Assembly: GCA_025923195.1 (NCBI GenBank)
Contig: JAICGJ010000012.1
Span: forward strand, 1 to 59,408
Origin: Chryseolinea sp.
GTDB taxonomy: Bacteria > Bacteroidota > Bacteroidia > Cytophagales > Cyclobacteriaceae
Length of the DNA: 59,408 nucleotides
Direction: 5' to 3'
The notes under the pieces are model-generated. The model was not told the origin of the DNA. It saw only the letters and a list, made by a program, of their open reading frames with translations, and ran no database searches. Shown here piece after piece: positions 35,251 to 43,776 of the stretch (positions are counted from its first letter, which is position 1; every line of letters starts with the position of its first letter). The position numbers and the translations under genes were made by a program.

Positions 35251-36286
35251 CGACGCGGCCCCGTGGTATTCTCCCGAATGGTTCAGTCTCTCGACTCTGA
35301 ATTCCTTTACGTGGGAAAACCCTGTGTTTATTTACTTGATGATAGGCATACCGTTATTGTTTTTACTTCGTTGGTTGTGGCGATACAGATTCAATCAGAA
35401 GTTGCCGGTAGCTGTGACACAAAAAGATTTGCATGTTTCTCCATTGACTTTAATTCGGTTAATTCCAGAAATTCTCATGATGCTGGTATTGGGATTTATT
35501 TGCCTTGGGCTTGCACGACCACAGAGAACAAATGAGAAGGTTGAACAATGGACTGAAGGGATCGATATTATGATCGCCCTGGATATTTCGCAGTCGATGC
35601 AGATCGGCGATTTCCTTCCAAACCGGCTTGAGGCAGCCAAAGATGTCGCTAGAAATTTTATTGATGGAAGGATTCAGGACCGCATTGGTCTGGTGGTATT
35701 CTCCGGGGATGCCTTCTCGCTGTCGCCCCTTACAACTGACTACAACCTGCTGAAATCCTATCTGGATGAGATAAATTTCGAAATGATAGAGAATAGAGGT
35801 ACTGCTATCGGAAGTGCGTTGGCCGTAGTCACCAATCGTATGAGCGAATCGGAAACAAAGTCGAAAGTATGCATTCTCTTAAGCGACGGCGATAATACCG
35901 CAGGAAATATCGACCCAATTACGGCGGCGGAACTTGCTGAAGCGTACGGCATCAAGATCTATACTATAGTCGTCGGGAAGGAGGGGCTGGTACCCTTTGG
36001 TAAGGACTTCTTTGGCCGGCCAAACATGATTGAAAATACGATCGATGAAACCACGATGAGAAAGATCGCAGAGATCGGAGGTGGAGAATTTTTCAGAGCA
36101 ACAGATAATCAGGCGTTACAACAAGTGTTTGCAAAAATCGACCAGTATGAAAAAGCTGAGATCAAGGAGACACGCTTTAAGGATACGTCAGATTATTACT
36201 TCATATACCTTCAGTGGGGAATCGCATGTTTCCTACTTTGGATGTTATCCAAGTCGACATTTATAACAAACGTATTACAGGACTAG
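35243..36286 (+). CDS. batA: VWA-domain membrane protein, BatA-like
   Basis: Protein of 347 residues with two N-terminal membrane helices (about 29-47 and 70-90), a von Willebrand A domain and a C-terminal helix (about 320-340). The MIDAS metal motif is intact: IALDISQSMQ (DxSxS), a Thr in SPLTTDYN, and LLSDGDNTAGN. Bat proteins, named for Bacteroides aerotolerance, act with a MoxR ATPase at the inner membrane. BatB and the TPR protein BatC that normally follow are absent; the next gene is convergent. Confidence 0.87.
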   Translation: MNDDAAPWYSPEWFSLSTLNSFTWENPVFIYLMIGIPLLFLLRWLWRYRFNQKLPVAVTQKDLHVSPLTLIRLIPEILMMLVLGFICLGLARPQRTNEKVEQWTEGIDIMIALDISQSMQIGDFLPNRLEAAKDVARNFIDGRIQDRIGLVVFSGDAFSLSPLTTDYNLLKSYLDEINFEMIENRGTAIGSALAVVTNRMSESETKSKVCILLSDGDNTAGNIDPITAAELAEAYGIKIYTIVVGKEGLVPFGKDFFGRPNMIENTIDETTMRKIAEIGGGEFFRATDNQALQQVFAKIDQYEKAEIKETRFKDTSDYYFIYLQWGIACFLLWMLSKSTFITNVLQD

Positions 36287-36290
36287 AGCA

Positions 36291-36914
36291 TCACTCATAA
36301 TCTGGAAATAAGATCAGTTTTCCAGCGAAGATCACCATAATAACGCCTAACACAATATTCAGTCGCCTGATAGCCTTCGGCGTTATCAACCCTCTTAGTT
36401 TGTCTGCCAGTTTTGCCTTCATTACATCAGTGGTAAAAACCGTAGTTACAATGGACGCAAAAAAAATTAGTACCTGTCTGGAAGAGCTGTATCCAAGCTG
36501 AGTTGTTGCTACGCTGACTGTTGCAAGCCAGAAAAACAAAACCATCGGACTCAGTCCATTGATAATAAAACCCTTCGCTGCCAGACGGAGCCCGCTTGCG
36601 TTGCCGATATTCTGGGGATCGTATCGCGCTAATTTCCTACTCTTAACAAATAGGTAGTACAATCCGAAAAGCAGCAGAATGATACCACCTCCATAAGCCA
36701 TGTAGTGCCTGAAGTTATCGGCCTCCATAAACTGTGCAAGTCCCAAATACGAAATTAAAATGTAAAGCGAATCACTTAATGAAATACCAATGGCTACAAA
36801 TACACCACTTGAAAATCCCCGCTCGATACTTGTTTGAAGCAACGTAAAGAATACCGGCCCTATAAGCAACGCCAATACGATTCCGGAAAATACTCCTTTA
36901 GCGATGATTTCCAT
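36291..36914 (-). CDS. LysE/RhtB-family amino-acid exporter
   Basis: Inner-membrane protein of 207 residues with about six hydrophobic helices, starting MEIIAKGVFSGIVLALLIGPVFF. The GPVFFTLLQTSIERGF region is the LysE family signature. Members export amino acids or derivatives. ATG 36914 is chosen over an upstream in-frame ATG (36950) because it gives the usual N-terminus. The start lies inside the last 17 bases of the GH3 gene, implying translational coupling. The substrate is unknown. Confidence 0.85.
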   Translation of the reverse strand: MEIIAKGVFSGIVLALLIGPVFFTLLQTSIERGFSSGVFVAIGISLSDSLYILISYLGLAQFMEADNFRHYMAYGGGIILLLFGLYYLFVKSRKLARYDPQNIGNASGLRLAAKGFIINGLSPMVLFFWLATVSVATTQLGYSSSRQVLIFFASIVTTVFTTDVMKAKLADKLRGLITPKAIRRLNIVLGVIMVIFAGKLILFPDYE

Positions 36915-38454
36915 TCGAGTGTTGTTGAAGGAAATTCTTCCAGTCTTCAAGTTGAGCGTTTTTCATCACCCTTGGGAATTTATTCTGACCTCCAACTTTT
37001 CCTTTAGACTCCATCCAATCGTAAAACGTTTTTACCGGCAGCACATCAACAAAAATTTCCTTTAGTGCGGCGCTGCGTTCTACGGCATAATCATCGTTCA
37101 GTTTTTTGAGGTGCTCGTCAAGCTTTTCTTTCAATAACTTCTGATCAATGTTTTCATCGGTTCCTACAAACCAGTGATGCGCGAAAAGTGATTCATGCGG
37201 GATACCCGCTACAGCGAATTCCGGTATAGTGATATTGAATTCGTTTGACACAAGTTCGATGGCTTTGTTCATGTTGTCGACCGAAAGGTGTTCACCACAG
37301 AGGCTCAGGAAATGTTTAGTTCTGCCGGTTATCGCGATCTCACATTCTTCTAATGACGAAAATTTGATAACATCTCCAATCAGATAACGCCAGGCACCTG
37401 CGCAGGTGGACAGCAGAATTGCGTATTCCTTGCCTTCCTCAACTTCATCAATTAAAAGAGTCTGAGCATCAGCCGCTATCTCACCGTTGGAATTAAAATT
37501 CTTCTCCTCAAAAGGGACAAATTCGTAAAAGATTCCATTATTCAACACGAGTCGCATAGTCCGGCGGTTAGGGTACGCCTGAAAAGCAATAAATCCCTCG
37601 GATGCAAGATACGTTTCGATATAATGTATCGGTTTGCCCAATAGCTTTTCAAAGCCCTTCCGGTATGGATCGAACGACACTCCTCCATGAACATATACTT
37701 CAAGGTTAGGCCATATTTCATGAATATTCTTAAGCCTGTGGAATTTAATGATCTTCTCCATGAGTATCTGTATCCAGGCAGGAACACCCACAACAATTCC
37801 AATATCCCACTCCCAGGCTTTGCGCGCGATCTCATTTAACTTCGAATCCCAATTTCTCGTCTTGGCGATCTTTTTGCCAGGCTTGTAAAAGTGTTGGAAC
37901 CAAAAGGGCAATCGTGCAGCCTGGATTCCGCTCAGATCACCTTCGAAAAAACTTCCTCGTTTATTTAAGTGCGTGCTTCCTCCTAACATCAGAATTCCCG
38001 ATTCAAACATCTCCGGCTTAAGGTCATATTTGGATAGTGTCAGAATTTGACGAATGCTGGTTTTCTGAATGGCTTTGGTCATCTCCTTCGTGACTGGAAT
38101 GTATTTCGAAGATGCCTCGGAGGTTCCTGAACTCAACGCAAAGTATTTGACCCGGCCGGGCCAACACACGTTTTTTACTCCCCGTAAGGCGAGCTTCCAC
38201 CAGTCCGTATAAATCCTGTTATAGGTATGAATAGGGATATTTTTCTTAAATCTTTTATAAAACTCTTTATCACCCTTGCGAAAGCCATTTAAAATATCAG
38301 CGAAGTTGTGGTATTTGCCGAATTCTGTCTGGCTTGCCGTGATTAGCAACTCCTTTAACTCATTTTTTTGCAGATCAATTGGCGACGTATACTCTTGCTC
38401 CAGCATTTCGCGAAGCCTGATTCCCTTCTTCAACAGTTTTCCGAGGATCGCCAT
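36898..38454 (-). CDS. GH3 family acyl-adenylate/thioester-forming enzyme
   Basis: Protein of 518 residues homologous to plant GH3 acyl acid-amido synthetases, which adenylate a carboxylic acid and conjugate it to an amino acid. Visible are ALSSGTSEASSKYIPVT (ATP-binding P-loop-like motif), a YVHGGVSFDPYRKGFE region, YLASEGFIAFQ (motif II), and LLSTCAGAWRYLIGDVIKF (motif III). Bacteroidota commonly carry such a gene, but its substrates are unknown. It lies upstream of, and overlaps, a LysE-type exporter gene. Confidence 0.87.
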   Translation of the reverse strand: MAILGKLLKKGIRLREMLEQEYTSPIDLQKNELKELLITASQTEFGKYHNFADILNGFRKGDKEFYKRFKKNIPIHTYNRIYTDWWKLALRGVKNVCWPGRVKYFALSSGTSEASSKYIPVTKEMTKAIQKTSIRQILTLSKYDLKPEMFESGILMLGGSTHLNKRGSFFEGDLSGIQAARLPFWFQHFYKPGKKIAKTRNWDSKLNEIARKAWEWDIGIVVGVPAWIQILMEKIIKFHRLKNIHEIWPNLEVYVHGGVSFDPYRKGFEKLLGKPIHYIETYLASEGFIAFQAYPNRRTMRLVLNNGIFYEFVPFEEKNFNSNGEIAADAQTLLIDEVEEGKEYAILLSTCAGAWRYLIGDVIKFSSLEECEIAITGRTKHFLSLCGEHLSVDNMNKAIELVSNEFNITIPEFAVAGIPHESLFAHHWFVGTDENIDQKLLKEKLDEHLKKLNDDYAVERSAALKEIFVDVLPVKTFYDWMESKGKVGGQNKFPRVMKNAQLEDWKNFLQQHSNGNHR

Positions 38455-38495
38455 AATTGCTTTAATTTGATCGAATTAAGGGCCAAAAATAGACA

Positions 38496-39161
38496 ATGAA
38501 TATTAAAAATAACATAATAAATCTTCGTCGCATCATCCCTCCTTCTTGCAAGATAGTCGCTGTCAGCAAGACCCATCCCGTTGAGAAAATAAGGGAGGCA
38601 TATGACGCAGGGCATCGAATTTTTGGGGAAAACCGTGTTCAGGAATTGACACCCAAATTTGAAGCACTGCCCACGGATGTCGAATGGCACATGATTGGAC
38701 ATATGCAGACGAATAAGGTGAAATACATTGTGCCTTTCATCAGTTTGATTCATTCTGTTGACCGTTACAACCTGCTCGAAGAAATCAACAAGCAGGGTGC
38801 GAAAATCAACAGGAAAATTTCTTGCCTGTTGCAAGTTCACATCGCCGAAGAAGAAAATAAATTCGGCTTTTCTGAAGATGAGATCTTAGGTCTCATTAAT
38901 TCGGGTGCGTTCAGCAGGTTTGATTACATATCAGTCTACGGGCTGATGGGTTTGGCTACATTCACTGATAACATGGAGCAAGTTCGCAAGGAATTTAAAG
39001 GATTACATGTTTTCTTTGATAGAGTGAAGTCAATGGCCCTTCCCGCGAATGTCGTTATGGACGAACTCTCGATGGGGATGAGCGGCGATTACCACATCGC
39101 GTTGGAGGAAGGGAGCACAATGGTAAGAATCGGTTCAGCTATATTTGGCGAGCGTCACTGA
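38496..39161 (+). CDS. YggS-family PLP homeostasis protein
   Basis: Pyridoxal-phosphate-binding TIM-barrel protein of 221 residues (PLPBP, YggS/ProsC family), which buffers PLP and affects amino-acid and keto-acid pools. The PLP lysine is in IVAVSKTHPVEKIREA; IFGENRVQEL and WHMIGHMQTNKVKYI follow, and LSMGMSGDYHIALEEG with RIGSAIFGER closes the phosphate site. All are conserved. It is divergent from the GH3 gene, with 41 bases between the two starts. Confidence 0.94.
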   Translation: MNIKNNIINLRRIIPPSCKIVAVSKTHPVEKIREAYDAGHRIFGENRVQELTPKFEALPTDVEWHMIGHMQTNKVKYIVPFISLIHSVDRYNLLEEINKQGAKINRKISCLLQVHIAEEENKFGFSEDEILGLINSGAFSRFDYISVYGLMGLATFTDNMEQVRKEFKGLHVFFDRVKSMALPANVVMDELSMGMSGDYHIALEEGSTMVRIGSAIFGERH

Positions 39162-39171
39162 CAAGATAAAC

Positions 39172-39546
39172 ATGAATAAACACACATCACTTTTGTGGGG
39201 AGCTATTATGGGTGGACTGGCCGTGGCATTGGGGGCTTTTGGTGCCCATGCGTTCAAGCCATTCCTGATGGAATCTGGTCGGACGGACACCTTTGAGCTG
39301 GCAGTCCGGTATCAGTTTTATCATGCCTTGGCCCTGCTGGCGGCGGGACTCGTGATCGTTCCAGGAGGGTCGAAATGGATGAACTATAGCAGCGCCTCCT
39401 TCCTACTAGGGATTCTGGTCTTCTCTGGCAGTTTGTATGCCCTTTGCCTGACTGGATTCACGGGATTGGGAGCCATTACACCCATTGGCGGCATGTTCTT
39501 CATCGCGGGCTGGATATTATTCGCATTGGGTGTCGCCAAAAAATAA
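39172..39546 (+). CDS. DUF423 small membrane protein
   Basis: Integral membrane protein of 124 residues with four hydrophobic helices and the DUF423 pattern: GGLAVALGAFGAHAFKP near the N-terminus, YQFYHALALLAAG, and GFTGLGAITPIGGMFFIAGW. Function is unknown. ATG 39172 is preferred; an in-frame TTG at 39145 lies inside the yggS coding region. It is followed directly by a strong terminator. Confidence 0.88.
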   Translation: MNKHTSLLWGAIMGGLAVALGAFGAHAFKPFLMESGRTDTFELAVRYQFYHALALLAAGLVIVPGGSKWMNYSSASFLLGILVFSGSLYALCLTGFTGLGAITPIGGMFFIAGWILFALGVAKK

Positions 39547-39547
39547 A

Positions 39548-39571
39548 AGCCTCTTTGGAGGCTCTTTTTTT
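39548..39571 (+). terminator. Intrinsic terminator after the DUF423 gene
   Basis: Stem AGCCTC (39548-39553), loop TTTG, stem GAGGCT (39558-39563), then C and seven T. It starts two bases after the stop codon and ends the plus-strand transcript before the convergent DUF1573 gene. Confidence 0.88.
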
Positions 39572-39593
39572 GATTTCAAATACCAAAATTTCC

Positions 39594-40025
39594 TCACTGG
39601 GTTTGAGCTTTCTTTTCAAGTACATTGGTCGTAAAAGAAATCTGAGATCCATCGGCGTTCACCGCATTAGAAACAACGGTGACGACCTTGTTCTGCTTCC
39701 CCATTTTTCCCGCGCTATTAAAAGCAATAGTAAGCTCACCTTTCCCTCCTGGCATTATCGGATCCCGGGGCCATCCCTTTGGCACGGTACAGCCACAAGT
39801 GACCTGTACATTAGTGATAATCAACGGTTCGGTTCCGGTGTTAGCAAACTTAAACGTTTCTTCTACTTTATCACCCTGGAAAATATCACCAAAATCATGG
39901 GTTTTCTTTTCGAAGGTAATGACAGGTCCTTTTTGGGCGGGCTGCTCCTGCGCAAATACTTCAACTGCAAATCCCAAGACAACGATCAATAACAGATACT
40001 TCTTCATATTTTCAATTTTTTTCAA
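39594..40025 (-). CDS. DUF1573 exported protein
   Basis: Exported Ig-like protein of 143 residues. The signal peptide is KKYLLLIVVLGFAVEVFAQ and the mature domain carries the DUF1573 hallmark FEKKTHDFGDI, then FKFANTGTEPLIITNVQVTCGCTVPKGWP. The CGC motif is characteristic. It is abundant in Bacteroidota and has a presumed structural or adhesive role in the periplasm. ATG 40025 is used; ATG 40007 is equally possible and would give a shorter signal peptide. Confidence 0.88.
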   Translation of the reverse strand: MKKIENMKKYLLLIVVLGFAVEVFAQEQPAQKGPVITFEKKTHDFGDIFQGDKVEETFKFANTGTEPLIITNVQVTCGCTVPKGWPRDPIMPGGKGELTIAFNSAGKMGKQNKVVTVVSNAVNADGSQISFTTNVLEKKAQTQ

Positions 40026-40125
40026 ATTTATAACCTTAGTTCAACAATTTTGCCAGAAATATAAATTTTATCAGGGAATTGTGACTTTCTTTTCCATATT
40101 GAATTAACCTTTGTGGTAACCCTAA

Positions 40126-40587
40126 ATGAGTCCTAAAATCGATGAAATCTATGGAAATAAGGTCAGAATTAGGGTATGTGGTCTGTGTTGGCAGAATGAC
40201 TCCCTTTTGCTGGTCAAACACCAGATGGGAGGTCAGCCTTTATGGGCACCGCCGGGTGGCGGAGTGGAATTTGGTGAGTTACTGAACGATACCCTTAAAA
40301 GGGAGTTCCTGGAAGAAACTGGACTCGAAGTACGTCCTGGAAAATTTCTCTTTGGGTGTGAATTTGTGAAAAACCCTTTGCATGCTATCGAGTTATTCTT
40401 TGAGGTGAACGTGGTATCAGGAAGTGTGAAAAGTGGAGGAGATCCTGAGATTCAGATAATTGAGACAGCACAATTCCTGACCTTGGAGGAGATCAGGCGC
40501 ATTCCAGAGCGGCAGTTGCACGGAATCCTGAGTAAATTCGAGAGTAGAGAGAGACTACAGGGCCTGACGGGATTTTACAGGATTTAA
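40126..40587 (+). CDS. Nudix hydrolase
   Basis: Nudix-fold pyrophosphohydrolase of 153 residues. The Nudix box reads GGGVEFGELLNDTLKREFLE followed by ETGL (consensus GX5EX7REUXEEXGU), with all key Glu residues present. The substrate is not predictable. It lies on its own between DUF1573 and an unknown membrane-anchored protein. Confidence 0.88.
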   Translation: MSPKIDEIYGNKVRIRVCGLCWQNDSLLLVKHQMGGQPLWAPPGGGVEFGELLNDTLKREFLEETGLEVRPGKFLFGCEFVKNPLHAIELFFEVNVVSGSVKSGGDPEIQIIETAQFLTLEEIRRIPERQLHGILSKFESRERLQGLTGFYRI

Positions 40588-40609
40588 TTTGGCATTCAGT
40601 TACTCCAGC

Positions 40610-40641
40610 TTGTTAATTACCCCTTAAAATAATTATTATTG
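40610..40641 (+). promoter_or_regulatory. Possible promoter
   Basis: TTG at 40610-40612, a 21-base spacer, and TATTATTG at 40634-40641 (one mismatch to TAnnTTTG), placed about 19 bases before the ATG at 40660. Weak match. Confidence 0.35.
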
Positions 40642-40659
40642 CACACTAAACCTGAAACA

Positions 40660-41475
40660 ATGAATCTTACAAAAATTTTATCCATTGTCCTTTTTGTAGT
40701 GAGCATAGGACTGGCTTATTATCTCTATGATAGCATTCATTCAACGATTGAGTTTAGAGAGTCTATTGCAAGCACTGAAAAGGACATTACTGACAAACTT
40801 GCTGTAATCAGAGAGGCTGAAAAAGCATTCCTTGAACAACACGGACGCTATACGGCTAACTGGGATTCACTGATCAACTTCATTGAAAACGGGAGAGTTC
40901 CAATCACGCTTCGGACTGAAAAAATTACAGCTCTGAGCTACGGTGAGGAGAAGGTGGAAGTGCAGATCGACACTATTGGTTTTATGCCGGCACGTGACAG
41001 AATTTTCAGAAAGAACTACAATACAAATGCTGCATCTGATGGAACATTTATGGGCTTCCTCGCGAAGGAGGGTGACTTTGTTGTTAAGGGTTCACCAGCC
41101 TATAGGTTGAGAGCAAAAGACAGAGAGAAGACCGATGTCTATAATTTCATTGAGCAAGGTACTATAGTTGCATTGGCTAAAGTTAACCCGGGGGATAAGG
41201 TAACGCGAGGGCAAAACTTGATCAGTATGTGGGATTACCATTTGAATCCCGACGTTGACGTTAAGAATCTCGCGGATGTTCCAGGTTCGGACGGAAAGAA
41301 ATTTGACATCTTTGTCGGTAAGATCGACCGCAACGGAACAATGGTGAGTGTAATTCAAGTTACAGATCCTGCACCGATCAATCCCGAAAGAAAGGCAAGC
41401 AATGAAGCGCGCAATCGCCAACCGCTTGGATTCGGTTCCAAAGTGGATGTGAATACTACTGGTAACTGGGAATAA
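40660..41475 (+). CDS. Unknown membrane-anchored protein
   Basis: Protein of 271 residues with one N-terminal transmembrane helix (TKILSIVLFVVSIGLAYYLY) and a coiled-coil-like stretch (EKDITDKLAVIREAEKAFLEQ) followed by HGRYTANWDSLINFI, reminiscent of pilin-like or secretion-accessory proteins. The C-terminal half is soluble and unassigned. It abuts the DUF3822 gene exactly (stop TAA then GTG), so the two form an operon with coaD. ATG 40660 is used. Confidence 0.75.
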   Translation: MNLTKILSIVLFVVSIGLAYYLYDSIHSTIEFRESIASTEKDITDKLAVIREAEKAFLEQHGRYTANWDSLINFIENGRVPITLRTEKITALSYGEEKVEVQIDTIGFMPARDRIFRKNYNTNAASDGTFMGFLAKEGDFVVKGSPAYRLRAKDREKTDVYNFIEQGTIVALAKVNPGDKVTRGQNLISMWDYHLNPDVDVKNLADVPGSDGKKFDIFVGKIDRNGTMVSVIQVTDPAPINPERKASNEARNRQPLGFGSKVDVNTTGNWE

Positions 41476-42363
41476 GTGCAGTCCACTGCGTTACAATATA
41501 AGCTGATAAGAAAAACAAAGGATGAGCTTTTTGATGAAGAATTCATTCATCAGTACCATTTGCTTTTAAATATTGGCACCAGGGATTTTCAGATCCTTGT
41601 AATTGAACCGGCTGGGAACAAAGTCCTACTTCTCGAGGACTTTGTGTTGCCATCGTTGACTTCCAATGAAGAGTTGATCAAAATTCTGGATCACTTATTT
41701 GACTCCCATGCGTTTCTGAAAGCAGGGTTTTGGAAGAAAATCAAAGTGGCCATCAAAAATCAGAAGTTCGTCCAGGTACCACAGGCTCTCTTTGCGGAAG
41801 ACTCTCTTGTCGACTATTTGCGATTTAATGCAAACATTGATCCACAGCACGAAAGTTTTGCCTACACAAAAAATACAAGGTCCCAGGCAGTAACAGTATT
41901 TGCCGTTAACAATGAATTGAAAGATTGGCTCGCAAGAGTTTATCCTAACAATCCACCGACACTGACTCATCAATCAGCTGCACTTATCGAAGGAACGATG
42001 GAGTATGCAAAGCGCAGGACTGATAATCCTCTGTACATCTATGTTGATCGATTCAAACTTCATATAGTCGCCTGTAAAGCCGATCAACTCCTTTACTACA
42101 ATCAGTTTGCCATCAAACAATTTTCCGATTATATAAAGTACATCATGATGGTGATGAAGTCACTGAACATGGATCAGCAGTCAAGCCAGATTGTATTGTG
42201 GGGATACATCGGAAAAAACTCGCCGCACTACCATGAATTTTACAAGTACATTAACAACGTAACTTTCGGAGGCCAGCCTGAGTATCTGAAGTTTAGTTAC
42301 GTATTCGACGAAGTTCAAGACCATCATTTCTTCGATTTATATAGCATACATCTTCTTGATTAA
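41476..42363 (+). CDS. DUF3822 protein
   Basis: Protein of 295 residues of the DUF3822 family, restricted to Bacteroidota. In structure prediction this family resembles the ASKHA (actin/hexokinase-like) fold, as I recall, but no function is known. It starts at GTG 41476 directly after the previous stop codon (STALQYKLIRKTKDELFDEE). In other Bacteroidota it is usually followed by rsmD and coaD; here coaD follows directly and rsmD is missing from this position. Confidence 0.82.
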   Translation: MQSTALQYKLIRKTKDELFDEEFIHQYHLLLNIGTRDFQILVIEPAGNKVLLLEDFVLPSLTSNEELIKILDHLFDSHAFLKAGFWKKIKVAIKNQKFVQVPQALFAEDSLVDYLRFNANIDPQHESFAYTKNTRSQAVTVFAVNNELKDWLARVYPNNPPTLTHQSAALIEGTMEYAKRRTDNPLYIYVDRFKLHIVACKADQLLYYNQFAIKQFSDYIKYIMMVMKSLNMDQQSSQIVLWGYIGKNSPHYHEFYKYINNVTFGGQPEYLKFSYVFDEVQDHHFFDLYSIHLLD

Positions 42364-42392
42364 GGTTTCTTAGCCTTAAACGTATTAGTACC

Positions 42393-42851
42393 ATGATAAG
42401 AAGGATCGCATTGTTTCCGGGGACATTTGATCCCTTTACTAAAGGACATGAAGATATCGTTCTTCGCGGCCTTCAATTGTTTGACGAAATAATTATAGCG
42501 TTGGGATATAATGTGCAGAAGAGTAGCAGGTACTTTGAAATTGCCACGATGGTAGATCGGATCGAGAGTGCATTTAAGAAATACCCAAACATTCGAGTGG
42601 TTACCTTCTCTGAGCTGACCGCCGAATTTGCCAAAAAAAATGGAGCAAAGTATTTGCTTAGGGGTCTTCGTAATACAACTGATTTTGAATATGAGAATAG
42701 CATCTCACAAGTAAACCGGCAGTTATATCCCGAACTGGAATCTGTGTTTCTAATAACAACGCCGAGGCTCGCATGGATCAGTTCATCGATTGTCAGGGAA
42801 GTGCACAGGTATGGTGGAGATGTTTCAGAATTTCTCCCATATAAGCTATAA
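42393..42851 (+). CDS. coaD: Phosphopantetheine adenylyltransferase
   Basis: Penultimate step of coenzyme A synthesis: makes dephospho-CoA from phosphopantetheine and ATP. The nucleotidyltransferase signature is FPGTFDPFTKGHEDIV (T/HxGH with the conserved His). LLRGLRNTTDFEYE and the C-terminal ISSSIVREV are conserved. The 152-residue length is standard. It lies 29 bases after the DUF3822 gene. Confidence 0.95.
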   Translation: MIRRIALFPGTFDPFTKGHEDIVLRGLQLFDEIIIALGYNVQKSSRYFEIATMVDRIESAFKKYPNIRVVTFSELTAEFAKKNGAKYLLRGLRNTTDFEYENSISQVNRQLYPELESVFLITTPRLAWISSSIVREVHRYGGDVSEFLPYKL

Positions 42852-42914
42852 TTCGATCATTCATGTTTTTGAAGAAGGTAAATTACCTTCACCGGCTTTA
42901 CATAGCGTTTGGCG

Positions 42915-43613
42915 TTATAAGGATGGTCTATTGGCCGGTTTTATTGCCATCATTTCGTAGTACTGCTCGAACACATAGCTGATGGATTTGTACGAATGCT
43001 CTAAAGCGTGATAAATCTCTTTACCATTCATCCACCTGGTCTCTTCAATATCTTCCGAGGGATCAGGCCTCATTTTTGAGTCATCAACAACATCCATAAC
43101 ATACCAACGGGTCTTCTTTATCATGGCACTTTTATTCATCGTGTAAGTATGCCAAGTCGTACAAATTTTACCGTCGACTTTGACAGTAACGTTGCATTCC
43201 TCTTCCACTTCGCGGGCGGCCGCTTTTCTAGTTTTTTCCCCTTTTTCAATTTTCCCTTTTGGGAGATCCCACTTTTTCATTCGGTAAATCATGAGGAACT
43301 TATCTTTTTTCCTGACGAGTCCACCGGCGGCTTTCACTACCTTAAACTTCTGCCGTAAAAAAAATTTTATGCTATCGTAATCTTTTACCGAAAGATATAG
43401 GGAGAGCAGGCTGGTGGGTACTTTTGAGTCTAAATAATTTAGCAAGACCCCCAGATCTTCATCGTTGACGTTTTGGATCCAGACGTGGTGAATAAGTTTA
43501 GATTGGGTTAAGGGCGTTTCGGACGCATCTACAATCACGTTAATTCTGCCCAGATCGGGTTTTTCATCGGCCTTCAAAATCCGTACAGGAATATCGTTGA
43601 TAAAAATAATCAT
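42915..43613 (-). CDS. Nudix hydrolase with N-terminal extension
   Basis: Protein of 232 residues. The first 95 residues are an uncharacterised domain (MIIFINDIPVRILKADEKPD). The Nudix box KGKIEKGEKTRKAAAREVEE followed by ECNV fits the consensus. In Bacteroidota this gene is commonly divergent from pyrE, as here, with 163 bases between. The substrate is unknown; the family includes ADP-ribose and diadenosine-polyphosphate hydrolases. Confidence 0.88.
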   Translation of the reverse strand: MIIFINDIPVRILKADEKPDLGRINVIVDASETPLTQSKLIHHVWIQNVNDEDLGVLLNYLDSKVPTSLLSLYLSVKDYDSIKFFLRQKFKVVKAAGGLVRKKDKFLMIYRMKKWDLPKGKIEKGEKTRKAAAREVEEECNVTVKVDGKICTTWHTYTMNKSAMIKKTRWYVMDVVDDSKMRPDPSEDIEETRWMNGKEIYHALEHSYKSISYVFEQYYEMMAIKPANRPSL

Positions 43614-43776
43614 GGCCGATAGGTTTATGGCTTATCCATGATCGCAAAAGAATAAATTATTTTCACGCTGGCAAGCAGATTCAAAAATTTTTGGCATTTC
43701 ATCCTATAATATCGTAATAATCCACACCAGGTTAGCCTTTACCAAAAAGAATTTTAATCATACCTTTCCGAAAGTT

